A stretch of 64,000 bases of DNA from Quadrisphaera sp. RL12-1S (lineage in GTDB: Bacteria; Actinomycetota; Actinomycetes; Actinomycetales; Quadrisphaeraceae): assembly GCF_014270065.1 (NCBI RefSeq), contig NZ_JACNME010000011.1, forward strand, positions 1 to 64,000, read 5' to 3'. Position 1 is the first letter of the stretch; each line of letters opens with the position of its first letter. The notes under the pieces were generated by a model. It did not search any database. It saw nothing but the letters and a program-made list of their open reading frames with translations, and was not told the origin of the DNA. The translations under genes and the position numbers were made by a program. Below, piece by piece: positions 13,226 through 22,016 of the stretch.

Positions 13226-14065
13226 TCAGGAGGGTCGCGGCCGGGGCGGCTGCGCCCCCTCGTGCTGCACGGTGACCGCCGCGGCGGCGGTGGCGGCCTC
13301 GACGGCGGCGCGGCGGTCGTCTCCGGCGGCCAGCCGGGCCGCCAGGACCCCGCAGAAGGAGTCACCGGCGCCGGTCGTGTCGACGACGTGCTCCACCCGG
13401 CGTCCGGGGACGACCAGGTCGCCCCACCGCGAGCCGTCGGCGCCCAGCGTGACGAGCAGCGACCACGGGTGCTGGCCGTCGGCCTCCAGCAGGGCCGCCT
13501 CGTGCTCGTTGACGACCACCGGGTCGGCCAGCTCGAGCACGTCGGCGGGCAGCGCGGCGTAGGGGGCGAGGTTGAGCACCACGCGCGCTCCCCGCGCTGC
13601 TGCCCGCCGCGCGCCCTCGGCGACGACCTCCAGGGGCAGCTCCAGCTGCGCCAGCAGGACGTCCCCCGGCCCGAGCGCCGCGGCGGCGTCCAGCGCCGCC
13701 AGGTCCTCCGCGCCGACCCGGTGGTTGGCGCCGGGTGCGACGACGATGGTGTTCTCGCCGCCGGCGTCCACGCAGATGACCGCGGTCCCCGTGGGGGTGC
13801 CGTCCACGGCGCGGGCCGCTGAGACGTCGACGCCGAAGGCCTCCAGCCGACGCAGGTACTCGCGCCCGGCGTCGTCGTCCCCGACGGCGCCCACCAGCAC
13901 CGTGCCGGCACCGGCGGCGGCCGCTGCGACGGCCTGGTTGCCGCCCTTGCCGCCGAAGCGGCGCTCCAGGCCGCCCGCGAGCAGCGTCTCACCGCCCCGG
14001 GGGTGCCGCTCCACCTGCAGGTGCAGGTCGACGTTGACGGACCCCAGCACGACCACCCTGCCCAC
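13226..14065 (-). CDS. rbsK: Ribokinase-like PfkB carbohydrate kinase
   Basis: 279 residues. Phosphorylates ribose or a similar sugar with ATP. Features: VLGSVNVDLHLQVERHP at the N-terminus, the PfkB signature GGKGGNQAVAAAAAGA, and DTTGAGDSFCGVLAARL with the catalytic Asp in the anion hole. Slightly shorter than typical ribokinases (about 300). No rbs transporter genes adjoin, so the exact sugar is open. Start GTG 14065 follows TAGGCT by seven bases (leaderless). Confidence 0.88.
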   Translation of the reverse strand: MGRVVVLGSVNVDLHLQVERHPRGGETLLAGGLERRFGGKGGNQAVAAAAAGAGTVLVGAVGDDDAGREYLRRLEAFGVDVSAARAVDGTPTGTAVICVDAGGENTIVVAPGANHRVGAEDLAALDAAAALGPGDVLLAQLELPLEVVAEGARRAAARGARVVLNLAPYAALPADVLELADPVVVNEHEAALLEADGQHPWSLLVTLGADGSRWGDLVVPGRRVEHVVDTTGAGDSFCGVLAARLAAGDDRRAAVEAATAAAAVTVQHEGAQPPRPRPS

Positions 14066-14094
14066 AGCCGTCAGCCTAGGCGCCGCGCCGGCCC

Positions 14095-14418
14095 TCAGTC
14101 GTCCAGCTGGAGCTCGCCCAGGCGCGACCAGTCGTCCTGCGGGAGCTGGAAGTTCACGATCCGCGGGCGCTCGGCCACCTTCTCGCCGAGCGTCCTCATG
14201 GCGTGGGCGAAGTGGTCGCTGCTGACGTGGGGACCGGCGCCATCGTCCGTGAAGGCCTCGAGCAGGACGTACTCGGTCGGGTCCTCGACGCTGCGGGACC
14301 AGTCGAAGAAGAGGTTGCCGGGCTCGGCGCGGGTCGCCTCGGTGAAGTCGGCCACCGCCTCCAGCCAGCTGTCCGCGTGCTCGGGCTTGATGCGCCACTT
14401 CACGGCGATGAAGATCAT
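14095..14418 (-). CDS. Antibiotic biosynthesis monooxygenase (ABM) family protein
   Basis: 107 residues, a single ferredoxin-like ABM domain: MIFIAVKWRIKPEHADSW at the start and NLFFDWSRSVEDPTEYVLLE, then DHFAHAMRTLGEKV. Small cytoplasmic quinol monooxygenase-like (YgiN) proteins of this kind are usually of unknown substrate. ATG 14418 is preceded by AGGGGAG, a good ribosome site. Divergent from the FIST gene. Confidence 0.88.
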   Translation of the reverse strand: MIFIAVKWRIKPEHADSWLEAVADFTEATRAEPGNLFFDWSRSVEDPTEYVLLEAFTDDGAGPHVSSDHFAHAMRTLGEKVAERPRIVNFQLPQDDWSRLGELQLDD

Positions 14419-14586
14419 CGGAGCTCCCCTCAGGACGTCGGCGTCCGGTGCGACCGGCGTGACCACCCTAGGCGTGACGAGCGGTTGCGCCGAACGGGGC
14501 ACGTCCGGCGCGGAGGGCTCCACACGAGGCCCCCGACCGCCGAGGAAGAGGGTTGCGCGCCGGAGCCGGCGCACGAGGAGAGAAGC

Positions 14587-15738
14587 GTGGACGTGGTGAC
14601 CGCGCGCTGGACGGCGCGCAACGGCTGGAGCCCCCGGCTGCCCGACTGGGACGGACTGAGCACCCTGCTGCTGGTGCTGGGCGACTCCGACCTGCTGGAC
14701 GGGACCGGGGACGCCTCCGCCGCCCTGCGGGAGGTGGTGGACGCCCACCCCCGCTCGGTGGTGGTCGGCTGCTCGACCGCCGGCCAGGTGGTGGGCGCCG
14801 AGGTCGCCGACGGCGGACTCACCGCCTGCGTGGTCCGCTTCGCCACCTCGCGCCTCGCGCTGGAGGCCTCCGCGGTCACCGCGGCAGGCTCCGCCGAGGT
14901 CGGCCGCGAGCTCGGGCAGCGCCTGCGCAGCCGCGGTGACGACCTCGCCTGGGTGCTGGTGCTGGCCGACGGCCTGGACGTCAACGGCAGCGCTCTGGCG
15001 GGCGGTCTCGCCGGGGGCGCGGGTGACGGCGTGCTCGTGACGGGAGGCCTGGCCGGGGACGGGGACAGGTTCGAGCGGACCTGGGTGCTCGTGGACGGCA
15101 GGCCGGTGGCCGCCAGCGCGACCGCCGTCGGCGTGTACGGCGCCGACGTGCAGGTCCGGGCGAGCTCGCGCGGCGGCTGGTCGCCGCTCGGCCCCCAGCG
15201 CTCGGTGACGCGCGCCGAGGGCTCTCTGCTGCTGGAGCTGGACGGCCGTCCGGCGCTGGACCTGTACCGCGAGTACCTCGGTGACCGCGCGCAGGGCCTG
15301 CCCGGCACGGCGCTGCTCTTCCCGCTGCAGGTGCGCACGCCCCAGCGGCCCGACCGCGACCTGGTGCGCACCGTGCTCGGGGTGGACGACGCCGCGCGCA
15401 GCATGACCTTCGCCGGCGACGTCCCCGAGGGCTCCGTGGCCCAGCTCATGCGCACCACCACCGGGGACCTCGTCGACGCCGCCGGAGACGCCGCAGCGGC
15501 GGCCGCGCTGCCCGCGGGCCCGCCGGTGCTGGCCCTGGCCGTGAGCTGCGTGGGCCGCCGCCTCCTCCTGGGACGGCGCACCGAGGACGAGCTCGACGCC
15601 GTGGTGGACCGGCTCGGCGGCGACGACCAGGTGGTCGGCTTCTACTCCTACGGAGAGCTGTCGCCCGCCGGCTCCACCGGGTGCGACCTGCACAACCAGA
15701 CCATGACGCTGACCCTGCTGCGGGAGGCCGCCTCGTGA
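14587..15738 (+). CDS. FIST N- and C-domain sensor protein
   Basis: 383 residues covering both FIST domains. FIST_N: LLLVLGDSDLL, VVVGCSTAGQVVG, LADGLDVNGSAL and VTGGLAGDGDRF; FIST_C: DLYREYLGD, FPLQVR, and the closing VVGFYSYGELSPAG with HNQTMTLTLL. FIST proteins are predicted intracellular sensors of small ligands such as amino acids, working with signal output proteins. GAGGAGAG ribosome site before GTG 14587. Its stop overlaps the start of the GGDEF-EAL gene (GTGA), so the two are translationally coupled and probably act as sensor and output. Confidence 0.92.
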   Translation: MDVVTARWTARNGWSPRLPDWDGLSTLLLVLGDSDLLDGTGDASAALREVVDAHPRSVVVGCSTAGQVVGAEVADGGLTACVVRFATSRLALEASAVTAAGSAEVGRELGQRLRSRGDDLAWVLVLADGLDVNGSALAGGLAGGAGDGVLVTGGLAGDGDRFERTWVLVDGRPVAASATAVGVYGADVQVRASSRGGWSPLGPQRSVTRAEGSLLLELDGRPALDLYREYLGDRAQGLPGTALLFPLQVRTPQRPDRDLVRTVLGVDDAARSMTFAGDVPEGSVAQLMRTTTGDLVDAAGDAAAAAALPAGPPVLALAVSCVGRRLLLGRRTEDELDAVVDRLGGDDQVVGFYSYGELSPAGSTGCDLHNQTMTLTLLREAAS

Positions 15739-17237
15739 CCGAGATGCACCGGACCCTGGAGCGGCAGCTGCGCCGCCTCGGCGTCGACCCCGCGGCGGCC
15801 CCCGCCGGCGACGGCTGGACCGAGCTCCTCGCCGTCGTGAGCCGGACCTACACCGAGGCCGACGAGGAGCGCTACACCCTGGAGCGCTCCCTGGAGGTCT
15901 CCACCCGCGAGATGCGCGGCCTGCACGACGCGCTCAGCCAGCGGGCCCTGCAGGACGCCCTGACCGGGCTGCCCAACCGCGCGGCTCTGCTCGCGCACCT
16001 GCAGGGGCTGCTGGGCGCCGGGCGCTCCGGACGGGGCGCCACCGCCCTGTTCGTGGACCTGGACGGCTTCAAGCAGGTCAACGACAGCCTCGGGCACGCC
16101 GCCGGGGACGAGCTGCTCGTGCGGGCCGCCGAGCGCATCCGGTCCTGCCTGCGGCCCACCGACATCGTGGCGCGCCTGGGGGGCGACGAGTTCGTGGTGG
16201 TCTGCGAGGGCGCCGACGCGGAGGCCGCCGCGGCCGTGGCGTCCCGCGTCAGCGCGCAGCTGTGCACCCCGTTCCGGGTGGACGGCCACGACGCGGTGGT
16301 GAGCGCCAGCATCGGCCTCGCGACCGCGGAGGGGCCGGGGGCCGACGCGGAGCAGCTGCTGCGGTGCGCCGACCTGGCCATGTACGACGCCAAGGTGGCC
16401 GGCAAGGCCCGCACCTCGGTGTTCGACGCGAGCATGCAGTCCGACGTCGACTCGCGGGTCTCGGTGCGCAGCGCGCTCAGCGAGGGCGTGCGGCGCGGCG
16501 AGCTGCGGCTGGCCTTCCAGCCGCAGGTCACCCTCGCCGACGAGCGCCTGACCGGCGCCGAGGCGCTGGTGCGCTGGGAGCGGCCCGGCCACGGGCTGCT
16601 GACCGCCAGCTCCTTCGTGCCCGCCGCCGCGGAGGGGGCGCTCGTGGTGGAGGTCGACCGCTGGGTGGTGGGCGAGGCGGTCCGACGCGCCGCCACCTGG
16701 TGCCGGGGCGGGCGGACCCTGTCCGTCAACGTCTCGCCGCGCACCCTGGAGAGCACCGTCCTGGTGGACGAGCTCAGCACCGCCCTGCACCGGTGGGACG
16801 TCCCGGCGCGCGCCGTGGAGCTGGAGGTCGGCGAAGCGGGCCTGGGGCGGTGCTCGACGGCCGCGAGCCGCACGCTGGAGCGGCTCGCCGGCCTCGGGGT
16901 CGGCCTGGCCGTCGACGACTTCGGGACCGGGAGCACGTCGCTGGCCCACCTGGGGCGCAGCGGCGCGCGGACGCTCAAGGTGGACGGCTCCCTCGTCGCC
17001 GACGTGGACACCGCCGCCGCGGCGGTATCGGTCGTCGGGGCCGTGGTGGCGATGGCCCACGCCCTGGGGGTGGCCGTGGTGGCCGAGGGCGTGGAGCGCC
17101 GCTCGCAGGCGGAGGTGCTGCGCGAGCTGGGCTGCGACCGGGCCCAGGGCTTCCTCTTCGGGAGCCCTGGCGACGGCACGGCCCTGGACGCCCGCTTCGG
17201 CACCGCCCGCGCCTCCGCGGGGAGCCCCGCGCGCTGA
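15735..17237 (+). CDS. GGDEF-EAL c-di-GMP signalling protein
   Basis: 500 residues, soluble. A short helical linker (ERYTLERSLEVSTREMRGL) precedes a GGDEF domain with intact LGGDEFV and an inhibitory-site RPTD five residues upstream, then an EAL domain with EALVRW, NVSPRTL, DDFGTGSTSL, LKVDGSLV and AEGVERRSQ. Both active sites look largely intact, although Arg after LKVD is replaced by Gly. It could make and break c-di-GMP. No membrane segment: the sensing partner is presumably the overlapping FIST protein. Confidence 0.93.
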   Translation: MTEMHRTLERQLRRLGVDPAAAPAGDGWTELLAVVSRTYTEADEERYTLERSLEVSTREMRGLHDALSQRALQDALTGLPNRAALLAHLQGLLGAGRSGRGATALFVDLDGFKQVNDSLGHAAGDELLVRAAERIRSCLRPTDIVARLGGDEFVVVCEGADAEAAAAVASRVSAQLCTPFRVDGHDAVVSASIGLATAEGPGADAEQLLRCADLAMYDAKVAGKARTSVFDASMQSDVDSRVSVRSALSEGVRRGELRLAFQPQVTLADERLTGAEALVRWERPGHGLLTASSFVPAAAEGALVVEVDRWVVGEAVRRAATWCRGGRTLSVNVSPRTLESTVLVDELSTALHRWDVPARAVELEVGEAGLGRCSTAASRTLERLAGLGVGLAVDDFGTGSTSLAHLGRSGARTLKVDGSLVADVDTAAAAVSVVGAVVAMAHALGVAVVAEGVERRSQAEVLRELGCDRAQGFLFGSPGDGTALDARFGTARASAGSPAR

Positions 17238-17262
17238 GACGCGGCCGGTGAGCCCGTGCTGG

Positions 17263-17335
17263 GGCCAGCAGCGGGACTCGAACCCGCAACCCCTCGTTTA
17301 CAAGACGAGTGCGCTACCAGTTGCGCCATGCTGGC
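17263..17335 (-). tRNA. tRNA-Thr (anticodon TGT)
   Basis: A 73-base cloverleaf on the minus strand: acceptor GCCAGCA/TGCTGGC, anticodon arm CTCGT-CTTGTAA-ACGAG with anticodon TGT reading ACA, and T-arm GCGGG-TTCGAGT-CCCGC. CCA appears to be encoded at 17260-17262. It sits between the GGDEF-EAL gene and the SDR gene. Confidence 0.95.
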
Positions 17336-17395
17336 CTGCGCACCCGCACCGGGTGCGCCACCCCCAGACTAGGCCGCTCGAGCGCCGCCCGGGCC

Positions 17396-18460
17396 TCACT
17401 GCGCCGACCACCCGCCGTCGGAGGCGAGCACGGCCCCGCTGACGTTGACGCCGTCGTCGGACAGCAGGAACGTGATCGAGGCCGCCAGGTGCTCGGGCTG
17501 CGCCGGCTCGGGGAGGGTGGCGAGCAGCCCTCCGACCCGCTCAGCGCCCAGGGCCGAGGCGAAGCGCGCCTCGATGCCGGTGATGACGGGCCCGGGGGCG
17601 ACGGCGTTGACGCGGATCCCGAGGCGGGCGTACATCACCGCCGAGCTGCGCGTCAGGCCCACGACGGCGTGCTTGGACGTGGTGTAGGCAGCACCCGCCG
17701 CGGACCCCCGCAGCGCCGCCTCGGAGGCCACGTTGACCACCGAGCCGCCGCCGCGCGCGAGCATCAGCGGCACCACGGCCCGCGTGAGCCGCATCATCCC
17801 GTCGACGTTGACCCGCATGACGCGCTCCCAGACCGCGTCGGTGACCTCGTGGACCGGCGTCATGTCGTCCATGACGCCGGCGACGTTCGCCAGACCGGCC
17901 ACGTCGGGCCCGGCCGCCTCGACGACGCGCGCGACCCCGTCCGCCGCGGTGATGTCGGCGACGACGACGACGAGCTCGCCGCCGGCCTGCTGCGCCCTGG
18001 GCCCGAGGTCGGCGGCGAGCGCGTCGAGGCGCTCGGCGACGACGTCGACGGCCACCACCCGGCCGCCCTCGCGGGCCGCCCTGGACGCGGTGGCGCGGCC
18101 GATGCCGGACCCGGCCCCCGTCACCACCACCGTCTGCCCCGCGAAGCGGCCGGGCACGGTCCGCTCCCGCCAGGGCGGCCGGACCGGGCCGGCACCGGCC
18201 ACCACCCCCGGCGGGATGGCGCCGGCGTCGTCGTCCCCGCCCGGGTCGGGTGCGGCGCGGCGCACCAGGTCGGCGACGGCCTCGGCCGGCAGCCGCCCGC
18301 CGCTGAGGGCCACCAGCCGCTCCAGCGGCAGGAGCCGGACCGGCGCCAGCGCGGTCTCGTCCTGCCCGCCGGCGGCGAGCAGCTCGCGCAGCAGCGGCCC
18401 GCCGCTCGGGTGGTCGAGCCAGGCAGCCACGGTGGACCCTGCCGTCAGCGGAGCGGACAC
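17396..18460 (-). CDS. SDR oxidoreductase with N-terminal extension
   Basis: 354 residues. The C-terminal 250 are a classical short-chain dehydrogenase: VVVTGAGSGIGRA (cofactor loop), NVAGVMDD, and catalytic Ser...YTTSK with Tyr and Lys (AAYTTSKHAVVG), then VNAVAPGPV. The first 90 residues are an extra helical domain reading PLLRELLAAGGQDETALAPV and RLPAEAVADLVRRA, of unknown role. GGAGGT lies four bases before GTG 18460; GTG 18484 would add eight residues. Divergent from the ThuB-like oxidoreductase, with 121 bases between them. Confidence 0.85.
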   Translation of the reverse strand: MSAPLTAGSTVAAWLDHPSGGPLLRELLAAGGQDETALAPVRLLPLERLVALSGGRLPAEAVADLVRRAAPDPGGDDDAGAIPPGVVAGAGPVRPPWRERTVPGRFAGQTVVVTGAGSGIGRATASRAAREGGRVVAVDVVAERLDALAADLGPRAQQAGGELVVVVADITAADGVARVVEAAGPDVAGLANVAGVMDDMTPVHEVTDAVWERVMRVNVDGMMRLTRAVVPLMLARGGGSVVNVASEAALRGSAAGAAYTTSKHAVVGLTRSSAVMYARLGIRVNAVAPGPVITGIEARFASALGAERVGGLLATLPEPAQPEHLAASITFLLSDDGVNVSGAVLASDGGWSAQ

Positions 18461-18581
18461 GGTGACCTCCGGCGTCGTGCGCACCGGACACCACCGTCGG
18501 GCCGGAGGCGCCGACGCTAGCGCGCCCGCACGGCGTCCCCCGGCCGGTCGGACCGCGGCGCCTGCTGGTAGACCGGGGTGC

Positions 18582-19685
18582 GTGCCAGACGAAGGAGTCC
18601 TGAAGGTCGGCGTCGTGGGGCTCGGGTGGGCGGGCCAGCAGCACCTGGACGCGTACGCCGCGCGGCCCGACGTGCAGGTGGTGGCGCTCGCGGGCATGGA
18701 GGCCGACCTGCTGGCCTCCCTCGGCGAGGCCCACGGCGTGCCGCACCGCCTGGCGCGCTGGCAGGACCTCCTCGAGGTCGAGGGGCTGCAGGCGGTGAGC
18801 ATCGCGGTGCCCACCGCGCTGCACGCGCCCATCGCCGTCGCCGCCCTGGAGCGCGGCCTGCACGTGCTGTGCGAGAAGCCGATCGCCCGGGACGCCCCGG
18901 AGGCCGCCACCATGGTCGAGGCGGCGCGCGCCGCGGGGCGCGTGCTGGAGGTGGTCTTCAACCACCGCCAGCGCGGGGACGTGCGGGCCCTGCGGCAGCT
19001 GGTGGCCTCCGGGGAGCTCGGCCGGCCGTACGCGGCCCGCTCCTGGTGGCTGCGCCGCCGCGGCATCCCCATGCTCGGCAGCTGGTTCACCAACGCCGAG
19101 GCCTCCGGCGGCGGGCCGCTGGTGGACATCGGCGTTCACTGCCTCGACTGGGCGCTGCACGTGCTCGGCGAGCCCCGGGTGGTGGCCGCGAGCGCGGTGA
19201 CGCACTCCGAGCTCGGTCCGCGCGGGCTGGGCGGCAGCCGCGGGGGCAGCAAGACGCTGTCGGGTGAGGCGTCGGCCTACGAGGTCGAGGACCTCGCGCA
19301 CGCCTTCCTGCGCCTGGAGGGCGGCGGCCTGCTGCAGGTGGAGACCTCCTGGGCGGTGTTCCGCGAGGCCGCCGACCAGATGGGCATGACCGTGCGGGGC
19401 ACCGACGGCGGCGCCGAGCTCGTCGTCGAGGGGAACCCCGACCCGGTCGGCGAGCTGAGGGTGTTCACCGACAGCCCGCTCACGGCGGACGGCGAGGCCG
19501 CCGACCGGACCGTGGAGGTGCAGCCGGGGCGCGGGCACGCGGCCGTCGTGGACGCCTTCGTCGAGGTGGTGCGCGGTGACGCCTCCGCCTGGGGTGACCA
19601 CGACGGGTCGCTGGCGCTGGAGCGCGCCCGGATCATCGACGCGTGCTACCGCTCGGCGCGCGAGAACAGGGAGGTCGCGCTGTGA
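18582..19685 (+). CDS. ThuB-like Gfo/Idh/MocA oxidoreductase
   Basis: 367 residues. Rossmann start [21 protein letters not shown] (EKP motif), and the substrate domain with [21 protein letters not shown] containing the conserved Asp and His. ThuB of rhizobia, with which ThuA pairs, oxidises trehalose and related disaccharides at C3. The stop overlaps the next gene's GTG (GTGA), the thuB-thuA arrangement. Start GTG 18582 is the best available; no strong ribosome site. Substrate not proven. Confidence 0.85.
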   Translation: MPDEGVLKVGVVGLGWAGQQHLDAYAARPDVQVVALAGMEADLLASLGEAHGVPHRLARWQDLLEVEGLQAVSIAVPTALHAPIAVAALERGLHVLCEKPIARDAPEAATMVEAARAAGRVLEVVFNHRQRGDVRALRQLVASGELGRPYAARSWWLRRRGIPMLGSWFTNAEASGGGPLVDIGVHCLDWALHVLGEPRVVAASAVTHSELGPRGLGGSRGGSKTLSGEASAYEVEDLAHAFLRLEGGGLLQVETSWAVFREAADQMGMTVRGTDGGAELVVEGNPDPVGELRVFTDSPLTADGEAADRTVEVQPGRGHAAVVDAFVEVVRGDASAWGDHDGSLALERARIIDACYRSARENREVAL

Positions 19686-20446
19686 GCGCTGGGTCGGGAG
19701 AGGGCCGGATCAGGGTCACGGTCTGGAACGAGGGCGTGCACGAGGCGCGCCAGCACCCGGAGTGGATCGGGGAGATCTACCCCGACGGCATGCACGGGGC
19801 CATCGCGGCGGGCATCACCGAGCACCTGGGCGAGCGCGCCGCGGTGCGCACGGCGACGCTGGCCTCCGAGCCCGACCACGGCCTCACCGAGGAGGTGCTC
19901 GCCGGCACCGACGTGCTGCTGTGGTGGGGCCACGCGGCGCACGAGCAGGTCAGCGACGAGGTGGTGGCGCGCGTGCACCGGCACGTGCTGGCCGGGATGG
20001 GCTTCGTCGGACTGCACTCGGCGCACTACTCCAAGATCTTCACGCGCCTGCTGGGCACCACGTGCTCGCTGGCGTGGCGCAACGAGGGCGAGCGGGAGCT
20101 GGTGTGGACCACCGACCCCTCCCACCCCATCGCGCGGGGCGTGCCCAACCCGATCGTCATCGAGAAGCAGGAGATGTACGGGGAGCCGTTCGGCATCCCC
20201 CACCCCGACGAGGTGGTGTTCCTGTCCACCTTCGCCGGCGGCGAGGTCTTCCGCTCGGGGGTGACCTACCAGCGCGGGCAGGGCCGGGTCTTCTACTTCT
20301 CCCCCGGGGACCAGGAGTACCCGGTCTACCAGCACCCCGACGTGCGCCGCGTCATCGCCAACGCGGTGGTCTGGGCGCACCGGCCGGAGGTGGAGCGCCT
20401 CAGCGAGGAGCAGCTGGGCTGCACCAACCCGCCGCGCCGCTTCTGA
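19682..20446 (+). CDS. ThuA-like trehalose utilisation protein
   Basis: 254 residues, ThuA family with a class I glutamine amidotransferase-like fold. Seen: [45 protein letters not shown], and [23 protein letters not shown]. Rhizobial ThuA acts with ThuB in disaccharide catabolism through 3-keto sugars. GTG start overlaps the upstream stop, so the pair is translationally coupled. Ends 15 bases before the convergent MFS gene. Confidence 0.92.
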   Translation: MSAGSGEGRIRVTVWNEGVHEARQHPEWIGEIYPDGMHGAIAAGITEHLGERAAVRTATLASEPDHGLTEEVLAGTDVLLWWGHAAHEQVSDEVVARVHRHVLAGMGFVGLHSAHYSKIFTRLLGTTCSLAWRNEGERELVWTTDPSHPIARGVPNPIVIEKQEMYGEPFGIPHPDEVVFLSTFAGGEVFRSGVTYQRGQGRVFYFSPGDQEYPVYQHPDVRRVIANAVVWAHRPEVERLSEEQLGCTNPPRRF

Positions 20447-20461
20447 GCGGGTGCCGGCGCC

Positions 20462-21730
20462 TCAGCGGCTGAGGACGTCGGCCTGTCCCGCCCGCTCGCC
20501 GCGGGGCGCCGGGAGGTCGGACGCGGCAGCGTCGGCGACCTCCGGGGCGCGCCAGCCGCCCACCAGCACGGCGAGCCCGGCCAGGACCAGACCGGCGGCC
20601 CCGACGGCGGCGAAGCCCCACTGGGCGCCGAACCGGTCCACGGCCACGCCCGTCAGCGGTGCGCCGAAGGCGTCGCCCAGGGTGAGCGCGGACGCGTGCA
20701 CGCCCAGCGCCAGGCCCCGCACCGTGGCGGGGGTGGCGTGGGTGAGGGCCTCGGCGGTGCCGGCCATGAGCGGGGCGCAGAACAGCCCGGTCGGCACGAC
20801 GAGCAGCGCGAGCACCGGCCAGCTGCCCGCGAGCGAGACCGGCAGCGCCGTGCCCGCCAGCAGCAGGAGCACCACGAGCGGTGACGGCCGGTGCTGCAGG
20901 GCGCCGAAGACGAACCCGCCCGCCAGCGACGCCAGGCACCAGACGGCGAAGACCAGGCCGAGGTGCGGCACGGCGTCCCACGACGTCATGACCGCCGAGA
21001 GGGCGGTGTCGGTGCCGCTCACGGTGACGGTGGCCGCCGACGTCACGAGCAGCAGCGCCACCACGGGCCGGCTCAGCCAGCTGCGCAGGCGGGGCCGCGC
21101 CGCGCGCTCGCCGTCGGCGAGGGTGCGCGCGAGCTCCCGGGTGAGCTCGGCGTCGCGCACGGGCGGGTCGAGCGCGTAGAGGGCGGCACCGGCCACGAGC
21201 ACCAGGCCGGCGACCGCCGCCAGCGTCGTGGTGGCCGTGGTGGCCGTGTAGAGGGCGATGCCGGCAGCTGGTCCGACCGCGAAGCTGACCTCCACCGCCA
21301 TGGAGTCGAGCGAGAAGCCGGGGCGGCGCTGCTCGGGCGCGAGCATCGCCGCCAGCGCCTGGCGGGTCACGGAGAACACCGGCAGGGACAGCACGCCCGC
21401 GAGCAGCGCGGCGGGCAGCAGGACGGCGTACTCCAGGTGCGGCGCCACGGTCCAGAAGGCCGTGGACGCGACGGTGGTGACGGCCACCACGGGACGCAGT
21501 CCCACCCTGTCGACGGTGCGGCCGACCAGCGGCGCGCCCACCGCGGCGCCCACCGCGAAGGCGGCGCCGAGCAGGCCGGCGAGCCCGTAGCCGCGCCCGA
21601 GGTCGAGCACCACGTGGAGGGTGAGGACCACCGGGGCGGCGGCGATGGGGATCCGGGCGAAGAGCCCGATGAGGATGACGGCGGGGACGCCGCGGCGCGC
21701 GAGGACGCGGCGGTAGACAGCGAGCGACAA
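20462..21730 (-). CDS. MFS transporter
   Basis: 422 residues with about twelve hydrophobic helices and the major facilitator loop motif GAPLVGRTVDRVGLRPVV after the second helix. The cytoplasmic central loop (ELARTLADGERAARPRLRSW) separates two six-helix halves. Direction and substrate cannot be read; its position between ThuA and GH127 makes a sugar or sugar-acid transport role plausible. TTG 21730 is the start in frame with the first helix; ribosome site weak. Confidence 0.85.
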   Translation of the reverse strand: MSLAVYRRVLARRGVPAVILIGLFARIPIAAAPVVLTLHVVLDLGRGYGLAGLLGAAFAVGAAVGAPLVGRTVDRVGLRPVVAVTTVASTAFWTVAPHLEYAVLLPAALLAGVLSLPVFSVTRQALAAMLAPEQRRPGFSLDSMAVEVSFAVGPAAGIALYTATTATTTLAAVAGLVLVAGAALYALDPPVRDAELTRELARTLADGERAARPRLRSWLSRPVVALLLVTSAATVTVSGTDTALSAVMTSWDAVPHLGLVFAVWCLASLAGGFVFGALQHRPSPLVVLLLLAGTALPVSLAGSWPVLALLVVPTGLFCAPLMAGTAEALTHATPATVRGLALGVHASALTLGDAFGAPLTGVAVDRFGAQWGFAAVGAAGLVLAGLAVLVGGWRAPEVADAAASDLPAPRGERAGQADVLSR

Positions 21731-22016
21731 CGACGATCCGTTCAGGTACCAGCGCCGACGGGCGCAGCGGCCGGGTCAGCACCCCGGCGGTGGGCCGGCC
21801 CGTGACGCGGACCCGCAGTGTCGACAATGCCAGACCGGCGCCGCTGATTCCCCACCGCGCAGGGCCACCCGCGTGGCGGATCGCCGGTCGGCACCGTTCT
21901 GCGCCACCCGATCCGTCGCCAGGGGGGCCGAGAACCGGTCGAGGACGCCCGTCGGGGCCGCTCGCGCACCCGGCTGGACGGGCGGGCGAGCGGCCCCGGC
22001 GGGAGTTCGGGCGGAG

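Noticed and set aside
15735-17237. Extra start for the GGDEF-EAL gene upstream at 15681.
   Set aside because: It would overlap the FIST gene by 58 bases; GTG 15735 gives the classic GTGA coupling.
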